Below, piece after piece: positions 16,423 to 23,331 of a stretch of 64,000 nucleotides of DNA; position 1 is the stretch's first letter, and each line of letters opens with the position of its first letter. The position numbers and the translations under genes were made by a program. Origin of the DNA: Azospirillum sp. SYSU D00513 (GTDB lineage: Bacteria > Pseudomonadota > Alphaproteobacteria > Azospirillales > Azospirillaceae); the NCBI RefSeq assembly GCF_017356015.1, contig NZ_JAFIQV010000024.1:1-64000 (forward strand), written 5' to 3'. The notes beneath the pieces are model-generated. The model did no database searches, was not told the DNA's origin, and was given only the letters and a program-made list of their open reading frames with translations.

Positions 16423-17577
16423 ATGCCGGTGCGATTGAACGAAGCGGTGGTGGTGATCACCGGGGCATCCAGCGGGATCGGGCGGGCGACGGCCCACGCC
16501 TTCGCGCGGCGGGGCGCGCGCGTCGTCGTGGCGGCCCGCCGGCCGGAGCTGCTGGACGAGGCCGTGCGGGAGTGCGAGGGCCTCGACGCGGAGGCGCTGG
16601 CCGTGCCCACCGACGTGACCGATCCCTTCGCCGTTGAGCGGCTGGCCGATGCGGCGGAGGAGCGCTTCGGGCGCATCGACGTCTGGGTGAACAACGCCGG
16701 CGTCACCGCCATGGGCCGCTTCGAGGAGGTGCCGCCGGAGGTCTTCCGGCAGGTGATCGAAACCAACTTCTTCGGCTACGTGCATGGCGCCCGCACCGCG
16801 CTGCTCCGCTTCCGCGCGCGCAAGGCCGGCTTGCTCATCAACAACGCCTCCATGAACGCCTATGTCGCCGAACCCTTCGCCAGCGCCTATGTCGCCAGCA
16901 AGTTCGCGATCCGCGGCCTGTCCGACTCCTTGAGGGAGGAATGGATGGACGAGCCCGGCATCCGGATCTGCACCGTGCTGCCGGGCGTCATCGACACGCC
17001 GCTGTTCCAGCACGCTGCCAACTACGAGGGCCGGCCGGTCAAGGCGATGGCGCCCGTCTATCCGGCCGAGCGCGTCGCCGAGACCATCGTGCGGCTGGCC
17101 GAGCGGCCGCGGCGGGAGGCGTTCGTGGGCAACAGCGGGCGCATGCTGACCCTCCAGCGGCGCCTCGCCCCGGCCATGACGGAACGGATGATGGCGCGCA
17201 TGGTGGACCGCCAGCATTTCCGGCAGAACGAGCGGGCGGTGGTGACACGCGGCAACCTGTTCGAACCCGTGGGCGCGGAGGATGGAGTGACGGGCGGCTG
17301 GCGGGCGCCCGCGCGTCAACGGCACCCGCTGGCCTGGGGCCTCGGTGCGCTGGCGCTCGGCCTCGGGGTGGCGGCGCTGGCCGCCCGGTCGGGGCGGGGA
17401 CCGTTCGCAGGGTACGGAGAGGCGCCGCGTGACCGCTTCCCCGGCCGTTACATCCGCCCAGCCGATCCGGAAGCTCTGCGCGATTCAGTCCGGCGGCCTC
17501 GGGAAGAGGTGGACGAGCCGTTCGAAGGATCTTTCCCGGCGAGCGATCCGCCTGCCTACCAACCGAGCCGCGTTTGA
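16423..17577 (+). CDS. short-chain dehydrogenase with membrane segment and SFPASDPP tail
   Basis: This 384-aa classical SDR has the cofactor motif TGASSGIG near residue 13, NNAG and the active-site YVASK. The SDR core ends near residue 270. The protein then adds a hydrophobic segment (LAWGLGALALGLGVAALAA, about residues 305-323) and a C-terminal tail ending DEPFEGSFPASDPPAYQP. The motif SFPASDPP also occurs on its own in short proteobacterial proteins of about 60 residues. The protein is therefore probably tethered to the inner membrane by its C-terminus. The substrate is unknown. An esterase gene follows at 28 nt, suggesting cotranscription. Confidence 0.88.
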   Translation: MPVRLNEAVVVITGASSGIGRATAHAFARRGARVVVAARRPELLDEAVRECEGLDAEALAVPTDVTDPFAVERLADAAEERFGRIDVWVNNAGVTAMGRFEEVPPEVFRQVIETNFFGYVHGARTALLRFRARKAGLLINNASMNAYVAEPFASAYVASKFAIRGLSDSLREEWMDEPGIRICTVLPGVIDTPLFQHAANYEGRPVKAMAPVYPAERVAETIVRLAERPRREAFVGNSGRMLTLQRRLAPAMTERMMARMVDRQHFRQNERAVVTRGNLFEPVGAEDGVTGGWRAPARQRHPLAWGLGALALGLGVAALAARSGRGPFAGYGEAPRDRFPGRYIRPADPEALRDSVRRPREEVDEPFEGSFPASDPPAYQPSRV

Positions 17578-17605
17578 CGGGAATGGGGCCAGGGAGGAGC
17601 CGGCG

Positions 17606-18319
17606 ATGAGAGAGAGACAAGAGCCCGTCGGCGCCGCCGCCCGGCAGGGGCGGCTGACCGCGAGCCCGTCACAGGATGCGGGCGCCAAGCCTGAGGCGCC
17701 GCCCAGCATCCGGAACCTGGATGTGAACGGCACGCGCGCCGCCCTCCTTTCCGTTCCGCCGGGCTACGCGCCGGACCGGCCGGCGCCGCTGCTCGTGCTG
17801 CTGCACGGGGCGGGCGGCGACGCGCAGCAGGCCATCGGCTGGCTCAATGAGTTGGCCGACGCGGCCGGGCTGATCCTGCTGGCGCCGCAATCGGACGGAC
17901 CGACCTGGGACGTCATCATGGGCGGCTACGGCACCGACGTGCAGCGGATCGACACGGCGCTGGCGGAGACCTTCCGGGACTTCGCCATCGACCCCACGCG
18001 CGTCGCCATCGGCGGATTCTCCGACGGGGCCTCCTACGCCCTGTCGCTCGGCCTCATCAACGGCGCGCTGTTCCGGAGCGTCGTGGCCTTCTCGCCGGGG
18101 TTCGCGGTGCCGACCCGGACCGAGGACCACCCGCGCTTCTTCGTCTCGCACGGCGTTGCGGACAGGGTCCTGCCCATCGACCCGTGCAGCCGCACCCTCG
18201 TGCCGAAGCTCCAGTCCGCCGGCTTCGACGTGCTCTACCGGGAGTTCGAAGGCGGACACACCATCCCGGCCCCGATTGCGAGGGAAGCGATGGACTGGAT
18301 GCTGCGCGGTAACGGCTGA
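17606..18319 (+). CDS. alpha/beta hydrolase, phospholipase/carboxylesterase-like
   Basis: This 237-aa predicted cytoplasmic esterase has an oxyanion region LLVLLHGAGGDAQQ, nucleophile elbow GGFSDGAS, acid region HGVADRVLP and catalytic His in EGGHTIP, in the usual order. The first 35 residues are polar and unrelated to the fold. The ATG is preceded by AGGGAGGAG at a good distance. It closely follows the SDR gene on the same strand. PHB depolymerase-like or YpfH-type esterases are the nearest known groups; the natural substrate cannot be read from sequence. Confidence 0.88.
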   Translation: MRERQEPVGAAARQGRLTASPSQDAGAKPEAPPSIRNLDVNGTRAALLSVPPGYAPDRPAPLLVLLHGAGGDAQQAIGWLNELADAAGLILLAPQSDGPTWDVIMGGYGTDVQRIDTALAETFRDFAIDPTRVAIGGFSDGASYALSLGLINGALFRSVVAFSPGFAVPTRTEDHPRFFVSHGVADRVLPIDPCSRTLVPKLQSAGFDVLYREFEGGHTIPAPIAREAMDWMLRGNG

Positions 18320-18417
18320 ACCATTCGCACCCCCGACAATCGGACGCCCTGAAAATCAGCAACCAAAAAGGGCGCAGCCATGCGTTTATGCTACGCTGCA
18401 TTGTGGGTTTTGCGTTT

Positions 18418-18436
18418 CTGGTATCGCGTATACCAG
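18418..18436. promoter_or_regulatory. perfect inverted repeat CTGGTAT-N5-ATACCAG, putative operator
   Basis: Two 7-bp arms, CTGGTAT and ATACCAG, are separated by CGCGT and lie 46 bp upstream of the DUF1127-like gene in an AT-rich stretch. TGGTAT/ATACCA half-sites are typical of FCD-type GntR repressors. The position, close to a probable promoter, fits an operator. No GntR gene is in the window. Confidence 0.5.
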
Positions 18437-18482
18437 ATTATGTTCTCTCCAACGAACGACGGACACACGCTGGAGAGACATC

Positions 18483-18704
18483 ATGGCCTATCTCACTTCT
18501 TCGCATCTCGACACGGACGGCACCTCCTCGGGCCTGCTGAAGACGATCAGCGACTTCGTGAGCGCCTGGATGGAAGCCTCGGCTGCCTACAGCGCCTACA
18601 GCGCGCTCTCCACCAAGAGCAACGCCCAGCTCGCCGCCCGCGGCCTGCGCCGCCAGGACATCGCCCGTTCCGCCATGGACCTGCCGGCTCTGATCCGCGA
18701 GTAA
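18483..18704 (+). CDS. small DUF1127-like protein
   Basis: This 73-aa protein starts behind GGAGAGACATC. Its C-terminal half (SNAQLAARGLRRQDIARSAMDL) resembles the DUF1127/YjiS pattern of a short helix followed by LxxxGLxRxDI. DUF1127 proteins are very common in alphaproteobacteria; some bind RNA or affect phosphate and carbon metabolism. The N-terminal half is Ser/Tyr/Ala rich. A palindromic operator lies upstream and a strong terminator follows, so it is a monocistronic, probably abundant transcript. Confidence 0.8.
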   Translation: MAYLTSSHLDTDGTSSGLLKTISDFVSAWMEASAAYSAYSALSTKSNAQLAARGLRRQDIARSAMDLPALIRE

Positions 18705-18739
18705 GCCAAACCGACTGCCACCCCGCTCCGGCGGGCTGA

Positions 18740-18770
18740 AAACGGGCCGCGACCAGTGCGCGGCCCGTTT
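18740..18770 (+). terminator. rho-independent-type terminator
   Basis: A perfect 12-bp stem (AAACGGGCCGCG with CGCGGCCCGTTT) with a 7-nt loop lies 36 nt after the DUF1127-like stop codon and is followed by CCGTTTGTCC. The A/T ends of the stem supply the U-rich tail. Confidence 0.8.
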
Positions 18771-18817
18771 CCGTTTGTCCGTTCTCCTTTGTCCGTTTTC
18801 GTTCATCCGCTCTGGGC

Positions 18818-18846
18818 AAAAGAAAAGGCGCTCCCAGGGGAGCGCC
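18818..18846 (-). terminator. rho-independent terminator of the 69-aa gene
   Basis: On the minus strand a GC-rich stem (GGCGCTCC pairing with GGAGCGCC) is followed by TTTTCTTTT. It lies 57 nt after the stop of the 18904-19113 gene and faces the terminator of the convergent DUF1127-like gene. Confidence 0.8.
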
Positions 18847-18903
18847 CGAAGTCTGACGGGAAAACTGAAAAGCCGGATCGGCAGCCCGGTGGTGCCGCCT
18901 GGA

Positions 18904-19113
18904 TCAAGCGGCGATGGCGGCCGGTTCGGCCAGGGCCAGATAGCCGCCGCGCTGCTCGATCAGGTCGGCCAACATGTCCGACAGGCTGTCGCGGGCAAAG
19001 GGGTTCGCCGTTTCCGAGAGCTTGCGCTGCACGACCCCAATGAACTCATCCAGGACGCTCAGGTGAAGATTGGCGGAACGGGCGACTTCACCAGAGAAAG
19101 AGAGCACCTGCAT
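18904..19113 (-). CDS. small protein, unrecognised
   Basis: This 69-aa protein has an ATG behind GGAGTGAAAACATC and a clear terminator downstream, so it is very probably expressed. It appears helical and amphipathic (SVLDEFIGVVQRKLSETANPF, then DSLSDMLADLIEQRG), without signal peptide or membrane segment. I do not recognise the family. It has its own promoter region, an AT-rich stretch from 19114 to about 19240. Confidence 0.75.
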   Translation of the reverse strand: MQVLSFSGEVARSANLHLSVLDEFIGVVQRKLSETANPFARDSLSDMLADLIEQRGGYLALAEPAAIAA

Positions 19114-19301
19114 GATGTTTTCACTCCGTGTTGGATCGTGTTCGGTGAGGCTATTAGGCGGCTTGGCCGGTTAACGAGGTGTTAAGCGCTCCTTTCGCGC
19201 CGTAAGAACTTGCTGATTACCTCTTTCATGGAGGGGGTGACCGAATTCGTCGGAAGGCTCGCCCGGTCAGGCCAACCCTCCTTGAGATCCTGGCGCTGCC
19301 G

Positions 19302-19856
19302 TCAGTGGGCTTCGCTGCCGATGCCCGCATCGGCGATCTGGGGAATCTCGAAAGCCGGGGAGGCCACGATCACTTCGCGGGTGGAAAAGCCGAGCTTGCC
19401 GCGGGCGTTGTTCAGATAATCCTGCGCCTGCACCGTCTTGCCCTGGCCCATCAGCGCGGCGGCAACGTTCAGCGACGGCGTGACCGCCTCACGGATCTCA
19501 CGGCTGGCACCGGACAAGGCGCTCCTGGCCTCGGCCAGCCGAGCATCGAAGCCGGCATCCCCGAGGGACGGGGCAGCGACGACCGGCAAGGCGATCCTGG
19601 CCGAAGAGGTGGAGAGGCCCAGCACGTTGCGGGCGAAGGACAACTGGTCCTGTGCCTGATCCTGGTAGCCCCGGGCGTGGAGCGAGCGGGCGGCGTTCAG
19701 GGCCGGAATGGCGGCTTCGCGGAGGTCACGGCCGGCGACCTGACCGGCGGTCTGCGCTTCGGAGAGTTGCGAGGCGAAGTCGGCAGCGAAGCTGGTGCCC
19801 GACAACAAGGTGAAGGCGGACAGGGCGGCGGCGGCGATGGTGGTGCGGATGGTCAT
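19302..19856 (-). CDS. exported protein with two copies of a paralogous module
   Basis: This 184-aa protein has a cleavable signal (MTIRTTIAAAALSAF...FAADF) almost identical to those of its two downstream-numbered neighbours. The mature part holds two copies of the module found once in each neighbour: a helical pair with ALNAARSLHARGYQDQAQDQL and then SLNVAAALMGQGKTVQAQDYL, each ending in a short G-L tract. It ends AGIGSEAH. It starts behind GGAG at 9 nt. The family is unknown to me; a periplasmic location is likely. Confidence 0.82.
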   Translation of the reverse strand: MTIRTTIAAAALSAFTLLSGTSFAADFASQLSEAQTAGQVAGRDLREAAIPALNAARSLHARGYQDQAQDQLSFARNVLGLSTSSARIALPVVAAPSLGDAGFDARLAEARSALSGASREIREAVTPSLNVAAALMGQGKTVQAQDYLNNARGKLGFSTREVIVASPAFEIPQIADAGIGSEAH

Positions 19857-20007
19857 CAAGGGGCTCCAGAAGGATTGCGTCTCCCGTGGGACTCGGGTGG
19901 CGGCCGGCAGCGTGCCGGCGGAAAGGGAAAATGCTGTTGCTTGATCCAGGAAGAGGGCCGGGACCCGCCATGGAGGTGCAGGTCCCTCGCCTTCACGGTC
20001 GGGGCGA

Positions 20008-20355
20008 TCAGTGCGCTTCGGCGCGCAGGCCGACGATGCCGTTGTCGCTCGCCTGGACCGCCGCGGCCTGCGGAGCGGCGACCACCGGAGTGGCGGCGAT
20101 GGCCGAGCCGGAGAGGCCGAGCTTGGCACGGGCATAGGTCAGGTAATCCTGCGCCTGACCCTGGGCGCCCCAGGCGCTGAGGGACTGGGCGGCGTTTAGG
20201 GCCGGCGTCACCGCCTCGCGGGTTTCGCGGTCGACCTGCTGGCTGGCGACCTGCGCATCCTTCAGCTGAGCGCCGAAGTCGGCGGCGAAGCTGGTGCCCG
20301 ACAGCAGGGCGACGGTGGACAGGGCAGCGGCGGCGATCGTGGTGCGGATGGTCAT
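20008..20355 (-). CDS. exported small protein, paralogue 2
   Basis: This 115-aa protein has the shared signal sequence (ends SFAADF). Its single module contains ALNAAQSLSAWGAQGQAQDYL, followed by LGLSGSAIAATPVV and the conserved end DNGIVGLRAEAH. It starts behind AAGGAG. It differs from the next paralogue mainly in the middle helices. Periplasmic; function unknown. Confidence 0.85.
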   Translation of the reverse strand: MTIRTTIAAAALSTVALLSGTSFAADFGAQLKDAQVASQQVDRETREAVTPALNAAQSLSAWGAQGQAQDYLTYARAKLGLSGSAIAATPVVAAPQAAAVQASDNGIVGLRAEAH

Positions 20356-20485
20356 GGAAGGTCTCCTTGAAGGGTGCGCCCCCTTGGCGATACGGCGGGG
20401 GCTGAGGGGGTGGCCGGTGTCGTTCCGGCCGTGAGAGAAAGCTACGAGTTCCCCGGTGCGGGATAAACTCTCAATATTGAAGCAG

Positions 20486-20508
20486 ACTGTTCAGGAATTC
20501 AGAACAGT
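20486..20508. promoter_or_regulatory. inverted repeat ACTGTTC-N9-GAACAGT
   Basis: Perfect 7-bp arms flank a 9-bp spacer that contains GAATTC. The site lies about 130 bp upstream of paralogue 2 and just after the end of paralogue 3, in an otherwise gene-free 208-bp gap. It could be an operator or a weak hairpin. Confidence 0.35.
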
Positions 20509-20528
20509 TGAGCGGGAGCCTGCGAGGG

Positions 20529-20550
20529 AAGCGGCGGGCCCCCGCCGCTT
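20529..20550 (-). terminator. GC-rich hairpin behind paralogue 3
   Basis: A perfect 10-bp stem (AAGCGGCGGG with CCCGCCGCTT) and 2-nt nominal loop lies 13 nt after the stop of the 20564-20911 gene. No clear U-tract follows on the minus strand, so it may act as a transcript-end stabiliser rather than an intrinsic terminator. Confidence 0.5.
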
Positions 20551-20563
20551 GCGCGCCGGGCGG

Positions 20564-20911
20564 TCAGTGCGCTTCGGGGCGCAGGCCGGTGATGCCGTTG
20601 TCCTGCGTGGCCTGGGCTGCGGCGCCGGAGGCGACGACCGGCTGGGCGGCCTGGGCCTGGGTGACCGGCAGGCCCAGCTTGCCGCGGGCGAAGTTCAGGT
20701 ACTGCTGCGCGCTCGCCTGATTGCCGGACCGGGCGTAGCCCGCAGCCGCGCTCAGGTGGATGGCGGCGACCTCGCGGGTCTCGCGGGCCGCATCGGCGGC
20801 CTCGGCCTTGGCCTCGTTCAGCTGCGCGCCGAAGTCGGCGGCGAAGCCGGTGCCCGACAGCAGGGCGACGGTGGACAGGGCGGCGGCGGCGATGGCGTTG
20901 CGGATGGTCAT
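20564..20911 (-). CDS. exported small protein, paralogue 3
   Basis: This 115-aa protein has the shared signal (MTIRNAIAAAALSTVALLSG, ends FAADF). The mature part has HLSAAAGYARSGNQASAQQYL, FARGKLGLPVTQAQ and the conserved tail DNGITGLRPEAH. It starts behind AGGAGATTTACC. It is the first gene of the three in transcription order; the 400-bp region upstream contains a pair of related inverted repeats and ends at a divergent response regulator gene. Confidence 0.85.
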   Translation of the reverse strand: MTIRNAIAAAALSTVALLSGTGFAADFGAQLNEAKAEAADAARETREVAAIHLSAAAGYARSGNQASAQQYLNFARGKLGLPVTQAQAAQPVVASGAAAQATQDNGITGLRPEAH

Positions 20912-21033
20912 GGTAAATCTCCTGTTCGGCCTCTCGGGGCCTTGGGTTGTTTGCCGTCGCCCTCATGGCGCCGGCTGGTCCGTTCTGCTGTTCGGTGGCG
21001 ACCGTCGATCGCCGTGAAGGAAACATATGCTGC

Positions 21034-21121
21034 GATTTCATCGCGTGCGATATGAAAGTGTGCGTCTCGCCCGACTGGCTGCCATGCAGATTTATCGGTG
21101 CCGATTTCATCGCAAGCGATG
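21034..21121. promoter_or_regulatory. two related inverted repeats with GATTTCATCGC-NN-GCGAT core
   Basis: The core GATTTCATCGC-NN-GCGAT occurs at 21034-21051 and again at 21103-21120, with starts 69 bp apart. Within each, CATCGC pairs with GCGATA or GCGATG across two bases. Both lie in the gap between divergent genes (paralogue 3 on the minus strand, a NarL-type regulator on the plus strand). The spacing and repetition suggest two binding sites for one dimeric regulator. The rest of the 400-bp gap shows nothing else that I can name. Confidence 0.5.
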
Positions 21122-21311
21122 TATTTGGCCGGCTTTCTGACGGGGAGGCACATCCCGGCGCAGGCGCAGCACCAGGGCAACAGCCGCTCCGCCTGCCGCC
21201 TCTCTATTTCAGTCGGTTTGCTTCCGGTGGGATTAAGACCGATTGGAATGGATGAATTTCCAGCGCACTCCGTTCGTCCTGGCATAGGCGCTACAAGAGT
21301 GTGCGTAAGCC

Positions 21312-22007
21312 ATGACGACGAAAATCGCGACTGTGTTCCTCATCGACGCAAACCGGCTCTTCCGGGAGGGTCTGCGTCGGCTTCTGAACGGCACCGCCTT
21401 CGAGGTCTCGGGCGAGAGCGGAAGCCTGCGGGAAGGGGCTGCAGCCCTCCGGCCCTCGGAGCTTCCCCCGGATCTCCTGCTGATCGACCTCACCGGGGCC
21501 GGTACGGACGAGTTCGTGGAACTGCGCGCCCTTCGCGCCCGCATCCCCGGCGCGCGCCTTGTGATCCTCGACGACCAGCTCTCCACCCAACGCTTGTCCG
21601 AGGCGCTGGGCGCCGGGGCGGACGGCTATCTGCTGAAGGATATCGCGCCCGAGGCCCTGGTCCAGTCCCTGCGGCTGGTGATGACGGGCGAGACGGTGTT
21701 CCCGACCCATCTGGCGGATCTGTTGGTCAAGGGCGGGATCGGCAGGTTGAGCATCGTCGAGCCGGCGAGCCGAGGCCATTTGTCCTGGCACGAGACGGAC
21801 ATCCTGCGCTGCCTCGCCAGCGGCTACTCAAACCGCATGATCGCCACCGACCTGAACATGGCCGAGGCCGAGGTGAAGGCGGCGCTGAGGTCCCTGCTGC
21901 GCAAGCTCAAAATCACCAACCGCACCCAGGCGGCGGTCTGGGCGATGAACAACGGCATCGGCGCCTGGCCGGCGGCCAAGCGGGCGGGTAGCCTCACGGC
22001 AGCATGA
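21312..22007 (+). CDS. NarL/FixJ-family two-component response regulator
   Basis: This 231-aa protein has a receiver domain (residues about 6-125) with Asp12, phospho-acceptor Asp59 in LLLIDL and the conserved Lys in GYLLKD. A LuxR-type HTH follows at about residues 160-215 (LSWHETDILRCLASGYSNRMIA). The receiver DD pair is partly changed (IDAN instead of DDH), so phosphorylation may be weak or absent. No histidine kinase gene is nearby. It is divergent from the three exported paralogues and may control them. The ribosome site before the ATG is weak. Confidence 0.88.
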   Translation: MTTKIATVFLIDANRLFREGLRRLLNGTAFEVSGESGSLREGAAALRPSELPPDLLLIDLTGAGTDEFVELRALRARIPGARLVILDDQLSTQRLSEALGAGADGYLLKDIAPEALVQSLRLVMTGETVFPTHLADLLVKGGIGRLSIVEPASRGHLSWHETDILRCLASGYSNRMIATDLNMAEAEVKAALRSLLRKLKITNRTQAAVWAMNNGIGAWPAAKRAGSLTAA

Positions 22008-22044
22008 CCGGGGGCAGCATGACCGGGCGATGCGACTGGACGGC

Positions 22045-22533
22045 CTAAGAGGCAGCGGGCCGGCTTTCGCGCGGGGCCTCCACCAAGGGCCGTTGATGGC
22101 CGTCGGGCTCGCCGGGCAGGCCGCCGGGCATACCCGCCGCCCAGGCATCCACATGGATGCGCAGGCGCCACAGCCCGTCCGATCCGCCCGCCGTCAGCAG
22201 CATCATGGGCGGCCGGCCCTGGAAGGACGATCCGAAATGCGGGGTCGCCAGCCAGTCCAGGATCTCCGCGTCCGACCCGAAAAGGGACGAGAGCGTGCGG
22301 TAGGCACCGATGAGCAGGCCAAGATTCTCGACCGTCGCCTTGGGCAGGCTCACCTGTCCGCCCGCGGCCTCGCGCTTCCACGCCTCCAGCGTTTCGGCGT
22401 CCGGTGCGCCGAGCAGCTCGGCCGTCTGCGCGCCTGTCAGGCCCCAGCTTTTCGTGATGGCCAGCGCGGTGCGCAGGGCGGTGGCCGACCAGGATTTCGA
22501 AGGCCTGCGGCCTTCCGGCTTTTCGTATGGCAT
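22045..22533 (-). CDS. MbcA/ParS/Xre antitoxin-like protein (DUF2384), no partner toxin
   Basis: This 162-aa protein has the helical N-terminal region of Xre/ParS-type antitoxins and the toxin-binding domain near residues 75-135 (YRTLSSLFGSDAEILDWLAT, PHFGSSFQGRPPMMLL, LWRLRIHVDAW). These proteins normally neutralise a RES-domain NAD-degrading toxin encoded next to them. No RES gene is adjacent; the next gene on the strand is a GST. The GGAGGAAACGCACC before the ATG supports the start. It may be an orphan or act on a toxin elsewhere. Confidence 0.8.
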   Translation of the reverse strand: MPYEKPEGRRPSKSWSATALRTALAITKSWGLTGAQTAELLGAPDAETLEAWKREAAGGQVSLPKATVENLGLLIGAYRTLSSLFGSDAEILDWLATPHFGSSFQGRPPMMLLTAGGSDGLWRLRIHVDAWAAGMPGGLPGEPDGHQRPLVEAPRESRPAAS

Positions 22534-22645
22534 GGTGCGTTTCCTCCGACTTAGGTATTAACGCCGCCACACCTTGCCTTGATCCCGGCTGGAGGAGCCG
22601 GCTGCGAGAAAAGTTCGACGGTCCGGCGGATGCCCGCCGCGAGCC

Positions 22646-23272
22646 TCAGATGGCGGTGGACGCGAATTCCGGCAGGGCCTCGGCGCGTTGCGAGAGGGCG
22701 CGGAGCGCCGGATGCGCCGCTTCCGGAACGGTGCCGGGAAGCGCGTTCCGGGTGAAGCGCCAGGCCACGGCCGCGGTGATGTCGGCCTGGAGCGGCCGCG
22801 GCCCGAACAGCCAGGCCTCGCCGGACCCGAGTTCAGCATCCAGGAGACGGCAGGCCTCCAGAAGCTGCCCCTGGACGCGGTCGATCCAGGGCTGGTGCTG
22901 CTTGTCCTCCGGGCGCAGATTGCGCTCGTAGACGATCTGCACCGTCTTCTCGCAGACCGCCAGGGCCAGCCCGATCACCCGTTGCGCGCGGGCGTGGTCG
23001 CCGATGTCCGGCGGGGTGAGCCGGCGGTTTTCCGGAACCAGCCGTTCGAGATGCTCAAGGATCAGGGTCGAGTCCATCAGGACGATGCCGCCCCCGGTCG
23101 TTTCATCCCCGATCACCAATGTCGGCGCCTTCACGACCGGATTGACGGCGGCGAACTGGTCGTATTGCCGGAAGACGGAGACCGGCTCATGGGAGAAGGG
23201 AAGCCCCATGACCTTGAGGGAAACCGCGACGCGCCGCACATAGGGCGAATCCAGCATGCCGATGAGGCGCAT
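22646..23272 (-). CDS. glutathione S-transferase family protein
   Basis: This 208-aa protein has an N-terminal thioredoxin-like domain (MRLIGMLDSPYVRRVAVSL; residues 1-85) with a Ser at the usual catalytic site. The cis-Pro region KAPTLVIGDE and a LMDSTLILEHLE glutathione-binding turn follow, then an all-helical C-terminal domain. Start is behind AAGGAGATGGA. The substrate is unknown; detoxification or disulfide reduction is typical. It follows an MFS gene at 59 nt on the same strand and may share its transcript. Confidence 0.9.
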   Translation of the reverse strand: MRLIGMLDSPYVRRVAVSLKVMGLPFSHEPVSVFRQYDQFAAVNPVVKAPTLVIGDETTGGGIVLMDSTLILEHLERLVPENRRLTPPDIGDHARAQRVIGLALAVCEKTVQIVYERNLRPEDKQHQPWIDRVQGQLLEACRLLDAELGSGEAWLFGPRPLQADITAAVAWRFTRNALPGTVPEAAHPALRALSQRAEALPEFASTAI

Positions 23273-23331
23273 TCCATCTCCTTCTTGTCGGTCCGGCGGA
23301 TCCGGCGCTGCGGATACTTCCGGTAATAAGG

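Noticed and set aside
20947-21255. 102-aa plus-strand frame between the paralogues and the response regulator
   Set aside because: No ribosome site and Cys-rich random composition; the region instead holds operator-like repeats.
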